A stretch of DNA of 16,861 bases, from contig JAEEQI010000036.1 in the NCBI GenBank assembly GCA_016285215.1, forward strand, positions 1 to 16,861. The letters run 5' to 3'. This document shows positions 1 through 8,029 of the stretch, in pieces. Both the position numbers and the translations under genes were made by a program. Position 1 is the stretch's first letter, and each line of letters opens with the position of its first letter. The stretch is from Bacteroidales bacterium (GTDB lineage: Bacteria; Bacteroidota; Bacteroidia; Bacteroidales; UBA932). Under the pieces are notes generated by a model, which searched no databases, was not told the origin of the DNA, and saw only the letters and a list, made by a program, of their open reading frames with translations.

Positions 1-618
1 CAGGGCCATAATCTGGATGGTATCGTAACCCAGGGCCTTGACCTTGGGGAGGACGTCTTTGCGGAATTCTTCAAAGGTGCCCACTTTCTCCTTCTCCGAG
101 GCCATACCAATGTGGCACTCGTAGATGAGCGGATTGGGGCGCTTGCCGGCGTGGCCGTGCTTCCACTGGTAGGGCTTGGCGGGAGCCCACACCTGGGCGC
201 TGAAGACTTTGGTTACCTCGTCCTGCACCACCCGCGTGGCGTAGGAAGGGAGGCGCTCTCCACCGCCGCCCGGCCACTCGATATAGAGTTTGTACAACTG
301 GCCGTGCCTAAGGAACATTGCGGGAATCTTGAGTTCCCAGTTGCCGTTGCCAAGGGGCTGGAGGGCATAGGCATCGGTGCGCTTCCAGTTGTTGCAGTCT
401 CCAATGAGGAAAATCTTGGAGGCATTGGGGGCAAATTCACGGAACACCCAGCCATCCTTGAGTTTGTGCAGACCGTAGTAAAGATGGTTGTTCACAGCAT
501 CCTTGAGGAGGCCGTCTCCGGCAATGTGCTTAAGGGTTTGCCAGATGTGCTCGTGCCGGGCGTCAATGGCGCCTTTGTACGGCATAAGCCAGGGGTCTTG
601 TTCGTAGATCTTTTTCAT
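1..618 (-). CDS. glgB: 1,4-alpha-glucan branching enzyme, N-terminal part (truncated by window edge)
   Basis: This is the first 206 codons of a glycogen branching enzyme, which makes alpha-1,6 branches in cytoplasmic glycogen. The start is the ATG at 618-616 (MKKIYEQDPWLMPYKGAIDA...), preceded by a good ribosome site (AAGGAG) lying over the end of xseB. Residues about 20-130 read as a CBM48-type beta-sandwich (FREFAPNASKIFLIGDCNNW, then LGNGNWELKIP). The first strand of the GH13 catalytic barrel follows (LIYECHIGMASE, then LGYDTIQIMAL). The catalytic Asp and Glu would lie beyond the left edge and cannot be checked. The gene starts 3 bp after the xseB stop, so it is probably the last or a late gene of the xseA-xseB-glgB transcript. 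Family assignment is firm; the distinction from other GH13 enzymes with CBM48 rests on the N-terminal pattern. Confidence 0.9.
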   Translation of the reverse strand, partial: MKKIYEQDPWLMPYKGAIDARHEHIWQTLKHIAGDGLLKDAVNNHLYYGLHKLKDGWVFREFAPNASKIFLIGDCNNWKRTDAYALQPLGNGNWELKIPAMFLRHGQLYKLYIEWPGGGGERLPSYATRVVQDEVTKVFSAQVWAPAKPYQWKHGHAGKRPNPLIYECHIGMASEKEKVGTFEEFRKDVLPKVKALGYDTIQIMAL

Positions 619-621
619 ACC

Positions 622-810
622 TTACTCCTTGTCCAGTGAATCAATCTTATCCTTCACGGTGCGCAGGTATTCCCGGCACTCTTTAAGAAGTTCCTTGCTT
701 CGGCCAATCAGGGCGTCAATATCGTCCAGCTTGGTCTCGGGATTCTCCACCTTGGCTGCAATCTCTTCCAACTCGGCTATTGCCTTTGCGTAATCAAACT
801 TCTGAGCCAT
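622..810 (-). CDS. xseB: Exodeoxyribonuclease VII small subunit
   Basis: The product is a 62-residue, highly charged helical protein (MAQKFDYAKAIAELEEIAAK...), typical in size and pattern for XseB. XseB binds the large subunit XseA to form exonuclease VII, which degrades single-stranded DNA from both ends into oligonucleotides. Features of the family that can be seen are the YxxAxxELEEI segment near the N-terminus and the following helix with a LDEI-like step (KLDDIDALIGRSKELL). It starts 1 bp after the xseA stop codon, as expected for genes whose products are made in a fixed ratio. There is no clear Shine-Dalgarno sequence, so translation may be coupled to xseA. Confidence 0.93.
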   Translation of the reverse strand: MAQKFDYAKAIAELEEIAAKVENPETKLDDIDALIGRSKELLKECREYLRTVKDKIDSLDKE

Positions 811-811
811 A

Positions 812-2152
812 TTATGCGGTTTTAACTTGGTTATTGTCTATCTTGTCCGTGTAAATCTCATCTACCTTGGCGGTGAGGGAACCGTCACTGAAGCGGACTC
901 CAATGCGGTCTCCTTTGGACACCTTGTCCACGGTCTTGAGCACTTTGTTGTCTTTGCCGGTTACCAGCACGTAGCCCAGGGCCAGGATGCTGCGCGGGTC
1001 CGAAGCCTTGATGAGGGCCTCCTTGAGCGCCACCTTGGACACCTCTGCGCTCACGCGGGCCTGGGCGGCAAACTGCACGCGGTGGGCGGCGTTGTCTCTG
1101 AGCCGCGCTACGTCTGCGTACTTATGCAGCAGGCCTCTGGAGATGCGGCCTACGCTTCTCTGAAGCAGAATCTCCAACGAGCCAATCCGGCGCTGCACGG
1201 CCTGCCGGATGGCGGCATCGGCCTGGCTTACCCTAAGCTCACTCTTGGCCACCAGGCGCTGCACCGAAGTGCCAATCCTATTGGCCAGGCGGTCCAGGAT
1301 GGCATCCTGCGCCTCGTACGCCTCCAGGAAGAGGTCTGCCAGGGCGGTAGGGGTTTTTACGCTGGCGTGGGCCACCATATCTGCAATATGGACGTCTTTG
1401 TCGTGGCCTATGGCCGTAACTACCGGCACGGGGCAGGTGGCAATGGTTACAGCCAGTTCGTAGTTGTCAAAGCAGGCAAGGTCCAGCTCTGAGCCGCCGC
1501 CGCGGAGAATGAGGATGGCGTCGTAGTTCTTCTCCCCTGCTTTTTCCAAGGCTTCCATAATGGAGGCCGGAGCCTGCTCTCCCTGCACCAGGGCTTCAAA
1601 CAGGTCCAGCTGGAAAGCATAACCCTCCGGATTGTCCATCAGGTGATGGCGGAAGTCCTGGTAACCGGCGGCCGTTTTGGAAGTGATGACGGCCAGGCGG
1701 TACGGGAGGTCCGGCAGAGCCAGTTCCTTCTGCATTTCCATATATCCCTGGGCCGTAAGCTTCTCTATGGCTTTCTTGCGCTCCAGGGCCTGTTCTCCCA
1801 GCGTAAAGGCGGGGTCTATGTCTTCTATGAAAAGGCTTACGCCGTAAAGCTCACTGTAGCTCACGGTTACCTGCACCAATACGGTGAGGCCGGCCTGCAG
1901 GCGCTGGCCGGTGGCTTCTTCGAAGAACTGGGTGAGCTGGGGATACTTCCACTTCCAGATCATAGCACGGGCTTCCGCGATGGACTTGCCGGTACGGCTC
2001 TGGGAAAGGGTAAGGTAGCAGTGACCGTTGGCGCGGGGACTCCAGGAGGCTATTTCTGCCTTGACCCAGTATCTTCCGGGAAAGGCATCTGCAATGCTCT
2101 CCTTGATTCTGTTCTGGAGTTCCAGAAGCTCTATGTAGTTTTTACCCTCCAT
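812..2152 (-). CDS. xseA: Exodeoxyribonuclease VII large subunit
   Basis: The 446-residue protein has the standard XseA layout: an N-terminal OB-fold for single-stranded DNA (about 5-105, with FWVKAEIASWSP-like and GHCYLTLSQ strands), then the nuclease core. Recognisable core pieces are LAVITSKTAAGYQDF, ILRGGGSELDLACFDN, VVTAIGHDKDVHIADMVAH and SVKTPTALADLF. A long coiled-coil region and a short C-terminal segment (ILALGYVLVTGKDNKVLKTVDKV) follow. The start ATG at 2152 has an AAGGAG ribosome site about 7 bp upstream, which supports the choice. It is the first gene of a unit with xseB and glgB, separated from the upstream operon by a hairpin terminator. Confidence 0.96.
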   Translation of the reverse strand: MEGKNYIELLELQNRIKESIADAFPGRYWVKAEIASWSPRANGHCYLTLSQSRTGKSIAEARAMIWKWKYPQLTQFFEEATGQRLQAGLTVLVQVTVSYSELYGVSLFIEDIDPAFTLGEQALERKKAIEKLTAQGYMEMQKELALPDLPYRLAVITSKTAAGYQDFRHHLMDNPEGYAFQLDLFEALVQGEQAPASIMEALEKAGEKNYDAILILRGGGSELDLACFDNYELAVTIATCPVPVVTAIGHDKDVHIADMVAHASVKTPTALADLFLEAYEAQDAILDRLANRIGTSVQRLVAKSELRVSQADAAIRQAVQRRIGSLEILLQRSVGRISRGLLHKYADVARLRDNAAHRVQFAAQARVSAEVSKVALKEALIKASDPRSILALGYVLVTGKDNKVLKTVDKVSKGDRIGVRFSDGSLTAKVDEIYTDKIDNNQVKTA

Positions 2153-2171
2153 AGGTCACTCCTTATTTCTA

Positions 2172-2179
2172 CAATTATA
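2172..2179 (-). promoter_or_regulatory. Possible -7 element for xseA-xseB-glgB
   Basis: Read on the minus strand this is TATAATTG, one mismatch from the Bacteroidetes -7 consensus TAnnTTTG. It lies 20 bp upstream of the xseA start, directly downstream of the terminator of the preceding operon. I see no good -33 TTTG at the usual spacing, so the call is weak. Confidence 0.3.
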
Positions 2180-2182
2180 ACA

Positions 2183-2210
2183 AAAAATCCGCGGAATTCC
2201 ACGGATTTTT
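2183..2210 (-). terminator. Intrinsic terminator after the engB-to-secreted-protein operon
   Basis: A perfect 9 bp stem (2183-2191 with 2202-2210, AAAAATCCG/CGGATTTTT) encloses a 10-nt loop. On the minus strand the 3' arm ends in a run of T, as expected for a Rho-independent terminator. It lies 14 bp past the stop codon of the last operon gene and upstream of xseA. The A-rich 5' arm means it could also work in the other direction, but no plus-strand gene is close enough to use it. Confidence 0.75.
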
Positions 2211-2223
2211 GAAAAAATCGTAT

Positions 2224-3243
2224 TTAGCGCCAATGATATCCGGCCCGGATGGAAAACTGGTCGTCGGGCGAATCCGGCTGGAAACGGCTGTAAGGAGAAA
2301 GAAAGAAGTTGTGCACGTGCGCGCCCAGAAGGGCTGTCCACAGCGGAACCTTTACTTCCCGGGCCGATGCGCCCCATAGGAAATTCCCGTAATTGTAGTG
2401 ATTATAGGCTACAGTGCCTTCCTTTTGCGTATCGGCTACATAATACGTATCCGAGGAGACCCCATATTCGGGCCGATTGGCAAAGTCCAGAACGACCCCG
2501 TATGCGCTGTTTTTCAAAAGAAAAATGCACCCCGGGAAGAAGCCCTTGGAAGGGGCTGTGGAAGCTCCGCAAATCTCCATAGCCCGGGCAATATCATCTG
2601 AGTTTACCAGGTGAACCCGCTTGTCCGGTCCCATCTGGGAATCGTCGTAGCCGGGGTCCGAGAAGCGGGCCACAATGGGCTCCCGGCCTTCTCCCTGCCA
2701 CAGAATCAGGGGGCCTTCTTCATAGCCGGACTGCACGCAGCTCAGGAACCTTCCATCGGCCCCAAAGAGGAAAGCTTTCCCGTCCAGGGGGTCCGGAGAA
2801 AGGAGCGCATCCAGCCCGCAAAGGCGGCTGGCTTCCAGGGCTCCCTGCCATTCGGCCAGCGGATCCGGTGCCTCCGGCATAGGCTTCCAGCGAACACTTC
2901 CGGTGGTATCGGCCTCTTTCCAGGAGAGGGTATCCTTTCGGCCGAAAGGGCCATAGACGGCCATCGTAAGAACGCGATTCCCGGCATAGGTATAAGACTT
3001 CCGCTCCCAATGATCCGGGTCCTTGAAGGCGGTTACGTGTGAAGGGTGGGCACTCCCCTCCTCATAAGCATAAGCCTTGAGGCTGAGGGTGTTACCCAAT
3101 GAGTCCAGATGCTGGATAATAAGGGGTTTTCCCTGGTCCCAGATAACTTCCGTACGTTCTCCGTGGGCCCCCTGGACAGCCTGCCCGTACACGGGCAAAG
3201 CCAGCGCCAGGAAAAGCGCAAACGAAAAGATACGGCGCATCAT
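2224..3243 (-). CDS. Secreted protein of unknown function, toxin-44-like C-terminus
   Basis: About 339 residues. A Sec signal peptide is clear (RRIFSFALFLALALPVYGQA, cleavage near residue 20). The middle looks like the beta-rich text-like repeats common in secreted Bacteroidales proteins (LDSLGNTLSLKAYAYEE, ERKSYTYAGNRVLTMAVYGP). The last ~90 residues hold conserved-looking motifs: YNHYNYGNFLWGA (about 280-292), LLGAHVHNFF (306-315) and PDSPDDQFSIRAGYHW (323-338). From memory this order resembles polymorphic toxin type 44 domains (a GNFxYGA step, an AG/AQ helix, a GDDPxDxxxIxxG end); this is inference, not a search result. An extension to a GTG at 3246 is possible, but that codon abuts the nadE stop; ATG 3243 or 3240 is more likely. 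It is last in the operon, 3 bp after nadE. I see no immunity-like neighbour. Confidence 0.75.
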   Translation of the reverse strand: MMRRIFSFALFLALALPVYGQAVQGAHGERTEVIWDQGKPLIIQHLDSLGNTLSLKAYAYEEGSAHPSHVTAFKDPDHWERKSYTYAGNRVLTMAVYGPFGRKDTLSWKEADTTGSVRWKPMPEAPDPLAEWQGALEASRLCGLDALLSPDPLDGKAFLFGADGRFLSCVQSGYEEGPLILWQGEGREPIVARFSDPGYDDSQMGPDKRVHLVNSDDIARAMEICGASTAPSKGFFPGCIFLLKNSAYGVVLDFANRPEYGVSSDTYYVADTQKEGTVAYNHYNYGNFLWGASAREVKVPLWTALLGAHVHNFFLSPYSRFQPDSPDDQFSIRAGYHWR

Positions 3244-3246
3244 CAC

Positions 3247-3984
3247 TTAGAATTGGGGCTCGAAGTGAGGGATGGGCTTGAGCTTGAACAGGTTGGTGGC
3301 GTTCTTGTGATCGATGAGCGCCTTCACCTGCGGATCTTCGCACACGCCCGTGCGGATATACTTGTCCAGAACGGCGTAGGTGAAGCCCAGGTTGTCCTCG
3401 TCCGTCTTGCCCGTAAGGCCGTCGGAAGGGGCTTTCTCCACCAGCTCGATGGGCAGACCCAACACTTTGCCAATGGCCACCACTTCCTGCACGGTAAGGC
3501 CTCCCAGGGGCGAGAAATCGCCGGCGGCGTCTCCGTAGCGGGTGCTGTAACCCACCCAGTCTTCGGAGAGGTTGCAGGTATTTACCACGCGGCCGTTGTT
3601 GCTCTGGGAAACGGCATAGAGGGTGGTCATCCTGAGACGCGGAGCCATATTGATGTAGGTCTGGCGGCTGGCCTCGTGACCCAGCTGGGCCTCAACTTCG
3701 GCCATCAATGCCTTGAAGGCGGGACCCACGTTTACGTTGTAGCGTTTGATGCCCAGGTGGTTGATGAGCTTGACGGAATCGTCAATGTCCGGCTGTACGC
3801 CATTGGGCATAGTAACACCAATCACGCGGTCAACGCCCAGTGCCTCCACGCAAAGGGCCGCGCAAACACTGCTGTCCTTACCACCGGAAATTCCCAGCAC
3901 AGCATTGCAGCCGGGGCCGTTCTCTTCAAACCAGTCGCGAATCCACTGGACGCACTGGTCTTTGATTTTTACTGCATCAAACAT
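3247..3984 (-). CDS. nadE: NH3-dependent NAD+ synthetase
   Basis: The 245-residue product makes NAD+ from nicotinic acid adenine dinucleotide, ATP and ammonia, the last step of NAD synthesis in the cytosol. The ATP-pyrophosphatase P-loop is at residues 33-39 (SGGKDSS). Further family signatures are NTCNLSEDWVGYSTRYGDAAGDFSPLGGL, which binds substrate, and the PSDGLTGKTDEDNLGFTY loop. The length fits the short, ammonia-using form; there is no glutaminase domain. The gene begins 2 bp after the der stop and is followed after 3 bp by the secreted-protein gene. Confidence 0.96.
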   Translation of the reverse strand: MFDAVKIKDQCVQWIRDWFEENGPGCNAVLGISGGKDSSVCAALCVEALGVDRVIGVTMPNGVQPDIDDSVKLINHLGIKRYNVNVGPAFKALMAEVEAQLGHEASRQTYINMAPRLRMTTLYAVSQSNNGRVVNTCNLSEDWVGYSTRYGDAAGDFSPLGGLTVQEVVAIGKVLGLPIELVEKAPSDGLTGKTDEDNLGFTYAVLDKYIRTGVCEDPQVKALIDHKNATNLFKLKPIPHFEPQF

Positions 3985-3986
3985 AG

Positions 3987-5294
3987 TTATTTGGCTCGTG
4001 TATATACCTGAATGGGGCAGCCCTCAAAGTCAAAGTGCTCGCGGAGCTTGTTCTCCAGGAAGCGCTTGTAGGGATCTTTGACCCACTGCGGCAGGTTGCA
4101 GAAGAAGGCAAACTGCGGGGTACGCGTGGGCAGCTGCGTCACGTATTTGATCTTGATATATTTACCCTTCCAAGCCGGCGGCGGGTAGTTCTCAATCTCC
4201 GGCAGCATAGCATCGTTAAGGGCCGAAGTGGAGATTTTCCGGCGCATATTGTCGGCCACGCGGGCGGCGGCATCCAGCACGTCCAGGATGCGCTGCTTGT
4301 TGAGCACGGAGGTAAAGATGATGGGAATGTCGTTGAAGGGAGCCAGGCGGGCCTTGAGGCCTTCCGTGTAGTCCCTCATGGTGTTAACGTCTTTCTCAAA
4401 GAGATCCCACTTGTTCACCACAATCACGCAACCCTTGCGGTTTTTCTGGATTACGTTGAAGATGTTCATATCCTGGGCTTCCATACCCAGGTTGGCGTCT
4501 ATCATAAGGATGCACACGTCGGAGTGCTCGATGGTTCTCATAGCACGCAGCACGGAGTAGAACTCCAGGTCTTCTGTGACCTTGCCGCGCTTGCGCATAC
4601 CGGCGGTGTCCACAATCATAAACTCGTGGCCAAACTTGTTATAGTAGGTGGAGATGGAGTCGCGGGTGGTGCCGGCTACCGGCGTCACAATGTTGCGTTC
4701 CTCTCCCAGCAGGGCGTTGGTGAGGGAGCTCTTGCCCACGTTGGGGCGGCCCACTATGGCAATGTGGGGGATGTCGGCGTGGTCATCGGCCTGTACGTCG
4801 TCTTCGGGCAGGACCCTCAGAATCTCGTCCAGGAGGTCTCCGGTGCCGCTTCCGTTGGCGGCCGAAATGGTCCAGACCTCTCCCAGACCCAGGCTGTAGA
4901 AGTCAAAGGCGTCGTACATCTTTTCTCCGCTGTCAACCTTGTTCACGCAGAGGACCACCGGCTTCTTGGAGCGGCGCAGGAGGTCTGCAATCTCGGAGTC
5001 GTAGTCCGTGATGCCCGTGGCGGCTTCGCACATAAAGAGCACCACATCGGCCTCTTCAATGGCAATGCCCACCTGGCGGCGGATGGCGTCTTCAAAGACG
5101 TCATCGGAATTGGACGTGTAACCGCCCGTATCCACTACGGAGAATTCACGGCCGTTCCACTCGCACTTGCCGTAATGACGGTCACGGGTTACGCCCGCCG
5201 TCTCATCTACAATGGCCTGGCGCATTCCTACCAGGCGGTTAAAAAGCGTTGACTTTCCAACGTTCGGTCTCCCGACTATCGCAACTAAAGCCAT
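3987..5294 (-). CDS. der: Ribosome-assembly GTPase Der (EngA)
   Basis: This 435-residue protein has two tandem GTPase domains and a C-terminal KH-like domain, the arrangement unique to Der. Domain 1 has GRPNVGKS (8-15), DTGG (55-58) and NKVD (118-121). Domain 2 has GRPNVGKS (182-189), DTAG (229-232) and NKWD (294-297). The KH-like part includes [19 protein letters not shown] and ends in RAK. Der acts in maturation of the 50S ribosomal subunit. It starts 6 bp after the stop of the phosphoethanolamine transferase gene and precedes nadE by 2 bp. The operon also contains EngB, a second 50S-assembly GTPase. Confidence 0.98.
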   Translation of the reverse strand: MALVAIVGRPNVGKSTLFNRLVGMRQAIVDETAGVTRDRHYGKCEWNGREFSVVDTGGYTSNSDDVFEDAIRRQVGIAIEEADVVLFMCEAATGITDYDSEIADLLRRSKKPVVLCVNKVDSGEKMYDAFDFYSLGLGEVWTISAANGSGTGDLLDEILRVLPEDDVQADDHADIPHIAIVGRPNVGKSSLTNALLGEERNIVTPVAGTTRDSISTYYNKFGHEFMIVDTAGMRKRGKVTEDLEFYSVLRAMRTIEHSDVCILMIDANLGMEAQDMNIFNVIQKNRKGCVIVVNKWDLFEKDVNTMRDYTEGLKARLAPFNDIPIIFTSVLNKQRILDVLDAAARVADNMRRKISTSALNDAMLPEIENYPPPAWKGKYIKIKYVTQLPTRTPQFAFFCNLPQWVKDPYKRFLENKLREHFDFEGCPIQVYTRAK

Positions 5295-5300
5295 AATTCT

Positions 5301-6830
5301 CTAATTTTTTGCAAAGATACACTTTTCTTCGTCAAAAGCGGGGCTTTCGATGCCGAAGAAGCGTAAAACACTGTGAAATACGTGATGTTGCCCCACCTTT
5401 TCCAGGGGTTTCACTTTCAGGTCCCGGGCGTCCGTCCACACCACAAACGGAATCTCCAGCTGCTCGCGCGGGGCCATCGAATAGGGCACGCCGTGCATAT
5501 AGAGGTTGTTTTCTCCCAGGGATTCTCCGTGGTCGGAGACAAAGAGCACACAGCCGCGGCGGTCCGGCAGGTTCTTCACCATTTCAATCACGGAGTGCAT
5601 CAGGAAGTCCGTGTATACCAGGCTGTTGTCGTAGGCGTTATTGAGCTCCTCGGGGCTGGTCTTGGACATCTCCACGGTATTGCAGACGGGGGTGAATACC
5701 TCAAACTCCGGCGGATAATTGGTGTTGTAGGCCGGGCCGTGGTTGGTGTAGCCGTGAATGACCACAAAGATCTTTTCGGCCTTACTGTTCTTCAACTCTT
5801 CCTCCAGACCGGCCAGCAGGAGGCCATCGTAGCGGCTGTCGGCCTCCGGATACATCTCCTTGAGGTCCTGCATCCGGTAGTACTTTTCCGTATGCACCGG
5901 CGGTTCTCCCCAGTTGCTGGTGCGCCAGCTCACATCTACCCCTGCACGTTGCAGGTAGTTGGGCAGAATCTCGTGCAGTTCGCGGGTTTCCGTGGGCTCC
6001 AGGATGGCCCGTACGCCGGCGGCGGTGTAGGTGGCGGAAGCATCGGCCACCAGGGCCACCACGCTGTCCTTGGAGGTATAGGGATTGGTTTCCTTGGGGT
6101 AGCCGTACAGGGAATAATGGTCCCGGCGGGCCGATTCCCCAATCATAAGCACGCACACATCCCGGGTCTCGGAGATGGCCGAAGGATCCGGCAGCGGAAT
6201 CTCCTTGACGTTCTTCTTGCGCTCTCCGTCAAAGTAGCGGATGGTGTTGACGATATACGACCAGGGCATAAGGAGACTGCCCAGTTCGGTGGAATTGCGG
6301 TCTATCCACGGCCAGTTTTTCATATTGCCGAAGATGACTGCCAGCACGGCGGCAACGGTAATGCCCGTCTGCCCCAGGAAGCGTTTGAAGGAGCCGTAAT
6401 CCAGCTTTCTTCTGATTACATAGATGGACGGCAGCACGCCCAGCAGCAGCACGTAAAACACAAAGGCCCAGGAGAAGAAGCCCGATGCCTCCGAGTACTG
6501 CGTGCGCCATACGTTGCCCATCATCTCGTCCGTTACCAGCACCTCGTAGTTGTTCACGAAGTACAGCATAATGGCGTCTCCCACCAGGGTGAAGGCCAAA
6601 ATGCAGCGGCCCACCATACGGAAACAGTACACCAGCAGGTAATAGAACAGGTAATTGACACCCACCAGCATCACCAGGCCCAGCAGAGTAAGCAGCACGC
6701 TGTTCCATCCCCCATCCAGGCAGGCGGCGGCGTGCCGGGCAAACGGCAGGTGGAAAGCCACCAGGGTATAGAGGCTCAGAAGCAGGCTGTACGTGCTCAG
6801 ACGGGCTTTCTTGGGAGGCAGGGGTATCAT
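5301..6830 (-). CDS. EptA-like phosphoethanolamine transferase, inner membrane
   Basis: The 509-residue protein has about five N-terminal membrane segments (residues ~12-170) followed by a periplasmic alkaline-phosphatase-like domain. Family enzymes move phosphoethanolamine from phosphatidylethanolamine to lipid A or other glycans, releasing diacylglycerol. Metal and catalytic positions seen by comparison with EptA/MCR are E232 in IGESARRDHYSLYGY, nucleophile T269 in ATYTAAGV, H364 in TNHGP, D433-H434 in SDHGES and H446 in YMHG. The cysteines that flank the catalytic Thr in MCR-1 (CGTSTAYSVPC) are S265 and A275 here. The start overlaps the upstream gene's stop by 4 bp (ATGA). The acceptor substrate cannot be told from sequence; lipid A is a guess. 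Confidence 0.9.
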   Translation of the reverse strand: MIPLPPKKARLSTYSLLLSLYTLVAFHLPFARHAAACLDGGWNSVLLTLLGLVMLVGVNYLFYYLLVYCFRMVGRCILAFTLVGDAIMLYFVNNYEVLVTDEMMGNVWRTQYSEASGFFSWAFVFYVLLLGVLPSIYVIRRKLDYGSFKRFLGQTGITVAAVLAVIFGNMKNWPWIDRNSTELGSLLMPWSYIVNTIRYFDGERKKNVKEIPLPDPSAISETRDVCVLMIGESARRDHYSLYGYPKETNPYTSKDSVVALVADASATYTAAGVRAILEPTETRELHEILPNYLQRAGVDVSWRTSNWGEPPVHTEKYYRMQDLKEMYPEADSRYDGLLLAGLEEELKNSKAEKIFVVIHGYTNHGPAYNTNYPPEFEVFTPVCNTVEMSKTSPEELNNAYDNSLVYTDFLMHSVIEMVKNLPDRRGCVLFVSDHGESLGENNLYMHGVPYSMAPREQLEIPFVVWTDARDLKVKPLEKVGQHHVFHSVLRFFGIESPAFDEEKCIFAKN

Positions 6831-8029
6831 TTTCTCTTATACAGGCTTACTAACAGGTAAAGGGTTCCGGCGATGCAGGCCAGCAGAAAAAGGTTCCACA
6901 GCACGGTGAGCACCCGGTTCAGGGGCTGGTGCTCGTTGTTGAAAGGACTGTCGGCCTGGGAAGCGTCGTACCGGGCGAAGGGGTTGGTGTAAATCACTTC
7001 CCCGCCCGGGAAATAGGCCGTGAGGCGGGCGTAGGGCTCTTCGGCCTGTAAAACATAGCTGATGCTGTCCGTGTTCTGAGCCAGCTTCAGTGTAGCGTGG
7101 TCCTGGCCGTTGATGCGGATGCTGTCGGCCCTTTCTGTGAGGGTCATTTTAATGGTGTCCCCTGCCATACCAATCTGACGGATGGCCGGCAGCTGATGGT
7201 TCTTCTCCCGCTTGACGTCCCAGTCCCCGTTGCCATAATCCGGCACGCGCATAGCGTAATAGCAGCCGGTGAGCAGGGTGTGCTTAAGATCTTCATAACG
7301 GGCCGAAGGGGTACAGAGGAAGTTGCACCGGATGGCAATCAGATGCGGATTGCGGGCATGGTGCAGGTCATCATTGGCCAGGCCGAAGCTGTAGTGGCCG
7401 GCGCTGAGGGCCTGGTCCCAGTACTCGTTCTGGGTGCTCACGTGGGTGTCCAGCTCCATAATCTCGTAGCCGGAGAGCTTCTCCATATCCACCTTGGTAA
7501 GGCCGATGGTGCGGTACGGATGATTGACCTGGATAAAGTCCGAGCCCTTGCCCAGATAATCCAGTTCAAACTGCATCTGGGAGGTAAGGATGGGCAGCAG
7601 CGGGTCCCAATGGATCACCTTCTGGCTGCCAAACACCAGCTTATGGAACTTGAAGGGGCTGTAGCCTTGCTCGTACACGTTCACCTGCAGGGCCTGGTCA
7701 AAGGGGTGCACGGTGAGCTCGTTGTGGTTGGAGAAGGTTACAATGTCGTAGCCCAGGCCTTCATATACCTCGTAGGTTTCCTGGGCGTCGGCCTCGGCCT
7801 CGTTGGGCGGGAACGGGCCCTTGACCCTTGTGTGGGTGTGGAAGTTGGCCCGCTTCCAGCCTTGTACGGTATCCAGCGCGCTGTACGGATTGTAGATATC
7901 CGGTCCGCTGAAAGGCTGGGGTTTGCGGAAACTGTAGATGGGGCTCACGCTGGTGACCAGGACGGCCAGCAGAAAGAGCAGCACCACGGTTGCCACGGCT
8001 ACATACAGGATATGAAAGAGTTTCTTCAT
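6827..8029 (-). CDS. Membrane-anchored PHP-domain phosphoesterase
   Basis: About 400 residues, with a membrane segment near the N-terminus (about 8-29) and another near the C-terminus (about 374-396); the domain between them is probably periplasmic. It carries PHP-family metal motifs in order: FHTHT (H64, H66), SNHNE (H102, E104), VNHPYR (H170) and ANDDLHH (D220/D221, H223). A beta-rich segment (about 290-350) follows. PHP proteins are metal-dependent phosphoesterases; the substrate is unknown. The start is ATG at 8029, whose A is also the last base of the upstream stop (TGATG). Its stop overlaps the start of the phosphoethanolamine transferase gene by 4 bp. A role in envelope lipid or phosphate-ester turnover is inferred only from its neighbours. 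Confidence 0.82.
   Translation of the reverse strand: MKKLFHILYVAVATVVLLFLLAVLVTSVSPIYSFRKPQPFSGPDIYNPYSALDTVQGWKRANFHTHTRVKGPFPPNEAEADAQETYEVYEGLGYDIVTFSNHNELTVHPFDQALQVNVYEQGYSPFKFHKLVFGSQKVIHWDPLLPILTSQMQFELDYLGKGSDFIQVNHPYRTIGLTKVDMEKLSGYEIMELDTHVSTQNEYWDQALSAGHYSFGLANDDLHHARNPHLIAIRCNFLCTPSARYEDLKHTLLTGCYYAMRVPDYGNGDWDVKREKNHQLPAIRQIGMAGDTIKMTLTERADSIRINGQDHATLKLAQNTDSISYVLQAEEPYARLTAYFPGGEVIYTNPFARYDASQADSPFNNEHQPLNRVLTVLWNLFLLACIAGTLYLLVSLYKRK

Noticed and set aside
4035..5252. Long plus-strand open frame of 405 codons
   Set aside because: It lies antisense to der, whose two GTPase domains are fully intact; the translation has no family features and arises from codon bias.
5373..6860. 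Long plus-strand open frame of 495 codons
   Set aside because: Antisense to the phosphoethanolamine transferase gene; His/Gly/Val-rich translation typical of a reverse-strand shadow.
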